From the NCBI GenBank assembly GCA_021827465.1, contig JAKAVX010000001.1, positions 1-21,231 of the forward strand: a DNA stretch of 21,231 nt, read 5' to 3'. Source of the DNA: Deltaproteobacteria bacterium (GTDB lineage Bacteria > Desulfobacterota_B > Binatia > Binatales > Binataceae). The position numbers were made by a program, and so were the translations under genes. Below are positions 17,916-21,231 of the stretch, in pieces; the stretch's first letter is position 1; each line of letters starts with the position of its first letter. The notes under the pieces were generated by a model that worked only from the letters and a program-made list of their open reading frames with translations, had not been told where the DNA came from and made no database searches.

Positions 17916-18013
17916 AAGTTCAGGGCAGCACGGCTGACGGGCTCAGGGTTAGTTGGAGCGAGCCCGGCGGCAAGGCGGTCCTGGACGGAAAAATTCCGCG
18001 GGGGGTCTTAGCA

Positions 18014-19816
18014 ATGCGCAGTATGCGAGCTTTCATCACGGTGGCGCTTTCCGCGGCGTTAGCCGTTCCGTTTGGGTCGGCTATCGCGGCGGGACCCACC
18101 CCACACAGCGTCCTTCTGAAACCCGGAATAGTTGTCAACCTGAGCCAAATGCCGCGGCCGCTGCGAAGCGGAAAGCCGTCGGCGCTGCATTACCTCTACG
18201 CCAATCCGGGGATGGTCGGTCAGATAAAGGCGGCGCTGGCTAAAGGTGAATCGCCGTACAAATCGAGCAACGGCAAAGGCGGCGGTGGAGGACATGGCCA
18301 CCCGACTCCAACCCCGAGTCCGGCGCCGACTCCGGTCCCAACTCCGGTACCAACGCCGGTACCAACTCCAGTGCCGACTGCGACCGCAACCGCGACGCCG
18401 ACTGCGACGCCGACCCCGGGATCCTTCACCGGGCTTGGGATGCTCGACGGGGGTGGCTACGAACCGCCCGACACTATCGTCACCGCGGGCGTGGACGGTG
18501 CCAACAACTCGACGGTCGTGCTTGAGGCGGTCAATCTGGATGCCCAGGTTTTCGACCCGAGTGGCAACCCGCTCGGCGGCGGCATTTCGCTCTCCGCATT
18601 CACTCCCAACTACTCGACTGACAGCGTCAGCGATCCGCGAGTCCTTTATGACGCGGCCACGCAAAGATGGTTCATCAGCCTGGTAACTTTCTCGCCGACG
18701 AGCGACGCGGGATGGGACCTTGCGGTATCAGCGACCAGCGATCCGACGGGCAACTGGGTGCTGTTCTACTTACCCACCGCCGCAGTCACAAACCCCGACG
18801 GAAGCAGCGGCAATTTTCCCGATTTCCCAAAAATGGGGTTCAATGGCGACAAACTGGTGCTGACGGGCGATGCTTTTTCAACACGGCAGAAGGGGTTCAA
18901 CACAAGCTATAAGTACCAGGGCACGGAATTCTTCGTAATCAACAAGAGCGAACTCGCGGCCGCCGCGAACGCTATCTACCAGAACTCTCTCAGTCCGGTT
19001 GCCGGTTTCCAGGCGCCGCCGGTTTGCGTCACGTTCTTCCCTCCGAACCAGGGCGCGGTAGCGATCGAACCGGCCGAGAATCTGCCTCCCACTTCGAACA
19101 CCAGCGACACCCTCTACATGGCGGCGGTGGATTCGAGCACCTCGACGACCCAGACGCTCGACATATGGACCGTGACCGGGAATGCCGTTGCGTCGGGCAG
19201 TTCGTGCAGCGGCACGGCCTCGGCTTCGCTTAGCACGCTCCCAATCAACACGCTTTCGATCCCGCCGAACGCGCAGCAGGAAGGCAGCACCACGGCTCTC
19301 GATACGAACGACGACAACCTGCTCGACGCGATGTTCCGCAACGGAAACCTGTGGGTATCCGGCAACGACGGCTGCAAGCCGTCGGGCGACAGCACGACGC
19401 GCTCGTGTGCGCGCTTCATAGAAGTGAACATCGCCAGCGGTTCAATGAGCGTTGCCCAGGACTTCGACCTTGATCTTTCCGGCAACTACTTCTATTTCCC
19501 TGCCGTCCGGACAGACAGCGCGGGCGACGTGGTTACGGTTTTCACAAGCTCGTCGAGCACCAGCTTCGCTTCGGTATATAGCGCGATGCAGAAGGCGACC
19601 GATCCGATCAACGAGATGGGTCATCTCCAGTTGGTAGCGTCCGGGAACTTCCAATATACGCTCTCGCCTCCGCGATGGGGCGATTACTCGGGTGCGAGCA
19701 CCGATCCCAGCGATTCGAGCATCTGGATCGCGGGCGAATACTCGACCGACGATCCATTCTTCGGATCGATCTGGGGAACCTGGGTGGCGAATATCGACCC
19801 GAGCACCACGCCGTAA
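18014..19816 (+). CDS. Secreted protein with Pro/Thr-rich linker and probable beta-rich domain
   Basis: A 600-residue exported protein of unknown function. Residues 1-26 are a clear Sec signal peptide ([18 protein letters not shown] core, cleavage near AIA-A). A short N-terminal region of about 70 residues is followed by a Gly/Lys patch and a [20 protein letters not shown] linker (about 97-136). The remaining 460 residues are Ser/Thr/Asp-rich with repeated strand patterns such as [35 protein letters not shown] and [24 protein letters not shown], typical of beta-propeller-like extracellular proteins. Four Cys in the second domain could form disulfides. No membrane anchor or sorting signal is seen. 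ATG at 18014 is chosen because the signal peptide starts there; ATG at 18023 is possible, and the frame's 50-codon upstream extension lies in the leader. Confidence 0.85.
   Translation: MRSMRAFITVALSAALAVPFGSAIAAGPTPHSVLLKPGIVVNLSQMPRPLRSGKPSALHYLYANPGMVGQIKAALAKGESPYKSSNGKGGGGGHGHPTPTPSPAPTPVPTPVPTPVPTPVPTATATATPTATPTPGSFTGLGMLDGGGYEPPDTIVTAGVDGANNSTVVLEAVNLDAQVFDPSGNPLGGGISLSAFTPNYSTDSVSDPRVLYDAATQRWFISLVTFSPTSDAGWDLAVSATSDPTGNWVLFYLPTAAVTNPDGSSGNFPDFPKMGFNGDKLVLTGDAFSTRQKGFNTSYKYQGTEFFVINKSELAAAANAIYQNSLSPVAGFQAPPVCVTFFPPNQGAVAIEPAENLPPTSNTSDTLYMAAVDSSTSTTQTLDIWTVTGNAVASGSSCSGTASASLSTLPINTLSIPPNAQQEGSTTALDTNDDNLLDAMFRNGNLWVSGNDGCKPSGDSTTRSCARFIEVNIASGSMSVAQDFDLDLSGNYFYFPAVRTDSAGDVVTVFTSSSSTSFASVYSAMQKATDPINEMGHLQLVASGNFQYTLSPPRWGDYSGASTDPSDSSIWIAGEYSTDDPFFGSIWGTWVANIDPSTTP
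18302..18417 (+). repeat. Degenerate 12-bp tandem repeat encoding PTPV/PTAT units
   Basis: Units close to CCAACTCCGGTA recur about seven times in frame (clear units 18326-18409), coding for Pro-Thr-Pro-Val and then Ala-Thr variants. It forms the linker between the N-terminal region and the main domain of the secreted protein. Such runs can change length by slippage in whole units without breaking the frame. Confidence 0.85.
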
Positions 19817-20138
19817 GCGGGAACCGGCCAGACTAGTTCTGTCAGTTGAACACTTCGGCGGGCGAGCGGCGCAAAAGCTGCTCGCCCGCCGCGTCGTTCT
19901 GCGCGCCCGCCAAAAGGCGCATGTTGGCACACTGCGTGAGACAGGTGTGCGCGGTAAACGCCGAAGCCGCAGCCGACACGCAATCTTTTCGCGCCTGTAA
20001 CGCGAATCGGTCTCGCCTCTCCTTGCCTGCCAAGAGGTTCACGTTTTTTCGCGCCCGTCGCCGATAGCGTTGGCTTTGCCGACGCGGTCGTCACCATCCG
20101 CCATCCGGCGGTAGCGCGATTCGATAGCGGCTCCGCGG
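19817..20138. other. Intergenic region after the secreted protein gene
   Basis: These 322 bases hold a strong hairpin (separate entry) and otherwise no gene I can support. A 66-codon minus-strand frame (20042-19842, GTG start, three Cys) covers the hairpin, but it has no recognisable family and no good ribosome-binding site. The region looks like decayed sequence leading into the glycosyltransferase remnant. Confidence 0.55.
19856..19891 (+). terminator. Strong GC-rich hairpin downstream of the secreted protein gene
   Basis: CGGCGGGCGAGC (19856-19867) and its perfect complement (19880-19891) form a 12-bp stem, extendable to 15 pairs with one G-U around a GCAAAA loop. It lies 39 bases after the stop codon, where a terminator is expected. 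No T-run follows, so it would be an L-shaped or factor-assisted terminator or an mRNA 3' stabiliser. Confidence 0.5.
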
Positions 20139-20770
20139 ATGAAGCGAGAGGCTGATCCTGGGGGTACGGAAAATGCTTCGGTCGTTGCGAAATCGAAGCC
20201 GGTCCCACCGTGGTCCGGTCCGCGGGGCGCGGCAATCGATGACCATGCGAAGAGATAAATCAGGTCAATTTCTGGAGCGCCTACTACGGACGCGACGAAG
20301 TCGAACTGCAGCGCGATCTCGCTCGCATGTATCTCAAGGCCAACCCGGCGCTTGAGTCGGTTGCCCCGCATTGCCGCTCGTGGCGCGGCCCTTCATCCAG
20401 GGTGCGTCTGGGAATCATCACCGCATTCCAGGAAAGCCACATCGTGGCGCACCTGTTTCGCGGCCTTATCGATCACGTCGATCGGGATCGTTTCGAAGTG
20501 TTCGCGCTGCGCTCGCCCTATGCGCGCTGTGTCGCTTCCGGCCAGGGCGCCGACCGCGTCGTGGAATTGCCGCGCCATCTGGTCCACGCCCGCGATCTGC
20601 GCTCCGATTACCAGGCCCGGATGGCGCAACGCCTTCCGGCGGTTTATGAAGATCGCAACGGGCTGCGTGAACTGGAAACGTTTTTCCTCGCGGCCGTGCG
20701 CGCGCGATGCGATGGTGGACGGCTGCTCGAAGATTGCATCCAGCCACAGTCGCTCCCGGCGCCCAACTGA
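20139..20770 (+). pseudogene. SPINDLY/GT41-like glycosyltransferase remnant, frameshifted and shortened
   Basis: The frame from ATG 20139 ends at TAA 20256-20258 after DDHAKR. The +1-shifted frame then reads INQVNFWSAYYGRDEVELQR onward to TGA 20768. Restoring one missing A near 20255 joins them as DDHAKR-INQVNFW in a 210-residue protein. NFWSAYYGRDEVELQRDLAR, then PALESVAPHC, then RVRLGIITAFQESHIVAHLFRG (shown in part) and DRDRFEVFALRSP match the start of the catalytic part of SPINDLY-type TPR glycosyltransferases. VYEDRNGLRELETFFLAAV resembles their C-terminus, with the nucleotide-sugar-binding core missing between, as if deleted around 20600-20640. There are no TPR repeats upstream. Hence a pseudogene with one indel (or sequencing error) plus an internal deletion. 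The family call is moderately sure. Confidence 0.65.
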
Positions 20771-20842
20771 GAGGTTGGGTGCTCCGGCATTAAATGAAAA
20801 GGCGCGCAATGGCGGCGCTCGTGCGCTCCGCCGGCGACTTCC

Positions 20843-21231
20843 TCAGCCGGAACTTCGAGAGAGATGCGCCGTGATGTCGAGCGCGCCGGGATGCCATCGC
20901 GAATTCCGGCGCTCCAGGATATGCACCGAGCCGAGTTCAACAGCCGGCTCCTCGTCGGCGAGCGCGGAGACAATAGAGCGGATAACCCCGCGATGCGCGA
21001 CCACCAGCGTGCATCCTCCGCTTGATTCGTCGTCCATGAGTAACGTGAGTATCCTGTCGAATCCGCGCCGGACCCGCTCGGCGAACGCACCGCGATTCTC
21101 GCCGCCCGGATAGGTATAGGCCGCGGTGAGCGGGTCGGCTCTCCATCGCAGGAATTCTTCCGGATAGCGCTCGCGGATCTCTTCCGCGGTCAGGCCCTCG
21201 AACAGCCCGAAGTTGACTTCGGCGAACTCCT
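20843..21231 (-). CDS. Histidine phosphatase family protein (C-terminal part)
   Basis: The last 129 codons of a histidine phosphatase (phosphoglycerate-mutase-like superfamily); the N-terminal part with the phospho-accepting RHG motif lies beyond the right edge. Visible are EFAEVNFGLFEGLTAEEIRERYPEE (the family's Glu-Val-x-Phe-Gly-x-x-Glu-Gly-x-Thr element), YPGGENRGAFAERV, and the second catalytic histidine in LVVAHRGVIRSIVSAL. Substrates in this family range from sugar phosphates to cobalamin and nucleotide intermediates, so none is assigned. It converges on the glycosyltransferase remnant. About 11 bases past its stop a weak stem (20811-20832) followed by TTTT at some distance may terminate it. 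Unrelated to gpmI in the window, which is of the cofactor-independent type. Confidence 0.93.
   Translation of the reverse strand, partial: EFAEVNFGLFEGLTAEEIRERYPEEFLRWRADPLTAAYTYPGGENRGAFAERVRRGFDRILTLLMDDESSGGCTLVVAHRGVIRSIVSALADEEPAVELGSVHILERRNSRWHPGALDITAHLSRSSG

Larger units (their letters stand above)
17612..18013. other. Regulatory intergenic region, acyl-CoA dehydrogenase / secreted protein
   Basis: This 402-base divergent gap holds no credible gene. Its middle (about 17790-17910) is clearly richer in A and T than the rest of the window. It contains paired TGASTCA sites, a sigma70-like promoter for the secreted protein and a leader hairpin, each entered separately. GGGCTC/GAGCCC (17939-17965) and CGGAA/TTCCG just before the secreted-protein start could form further hairpins. 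No convincing promoter for the dehydrogenase was found. Confidence 0.7.

Noticed and set aside
17864..18013. 50-codon N-terminal extension of the secreted protein
   Set aside because: It would place the signal peptide internally and start translation within the promoter spacer, upstream of the -10 element; the signal peptide begins at 18014.
17882..18013. Cyclic-di-GMP (GEMM) riboswitch in the secreted-protein leader
   Set aside because: Segments such as CAGGGCAGC recall the consensus, but the conserved GCAAAGCC core and the paired stems at the right spacing are not present.
18302..18417. CRISPR-like short repeats
   Set aside because: The repeats are adjacent 12-bp units in coding frame with no spacers; they encode a Pro/Thr linker.
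19842..20042. 66-codon minus-strand frame with three Cys residues
   Set aside because: No recognisable family and weak start context; its end is made by the long hairpin, so chance is more likely. Homologue search could reopen it.
20352..21113. 253-codon plus-strand frame covering the right end
   Set aside because: Ser/Arg-rich shadow that overlaps both the glycosyltransferase remnant and the histidine phosphatase on the other strand, whose motifs are clear.

Overview
The window is GC-rich bacterial chromosome. Two signal-peptide M16 peptidases, glycolytic genes and many CoA-pathway genes suggest a Gram-negative heterotroph. A deltaproteobacterial-type or Binatota-like lineage is my guess from the gene mix and the Pro/Thr-linker secreted protein; the sequence alone does not prove it. 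No rRNA, tRNA, CRISPR array, insertion sequence or phage gene was seen.

Layout. (1) 1-231: the end of uvrA, convergent with a tight leftward five-gene cluster (5053 down to 235): catalytic M16 peptidase, non-catalytic M16 partner, DUF1326 protein, DUF2182 membrane protein, DUF488 protein. (2) 5208-7277: a rightward NorD-type VWA protein, divergent from that cluster and without a MoxR/NorQ ATPase nearby. (3) 12298 down to 7377, leftward: class III CoA-transferase, S51 peptidase, enolase and GpmI. The last two overlap by 4 bases and catalyse consecutive glycolytic steps. (4) 12619-16267, rightward: SCP-x-type thiolase, AMP-forming acyl-CoA ligase and nitroreductase-family protein. A convergent acyl-CoA dehydrogenase follows (17611-16373), with an intrinsic-type terminator between. 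With the divergent CoA-transferase this looks like a locus for activating and oxidising a carboxylic acid; its substrate cannot be read from the sequence. (5) 17612-18013: a relatively AT-rich regulatory region with a sigma70-like promoter and hairpins, leading into an exported 600-residue protein with a PTPV-repeat linker. (6) 19817-20842: a decayed region with a strong hairpin and a frameshifted, shortened SPINDLY/GT41-like glycosyltransferase remnant. (7) 20843-21231: the C-terminal part of a histidine phosphatase that runs off the right edge.

The best candidate for something undescribed is the leftward cluster at 235-5053. A paired M16 protease sits directly upstream of two uncharacterised families carrying Cys-rich (DUF1326) and Cys/Met-rich (DUF2182) motifs, which suggests metal or thiol chemistry at the envelope. 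Other points of note are catalytic-position substitutions in the acyl-CoA ligase (Lys to Arg) and the acyl-CoA dehydrogenase (Glu to Asp), and two TGASTCA sites 63 bp apart at the secreted-protein promoter.
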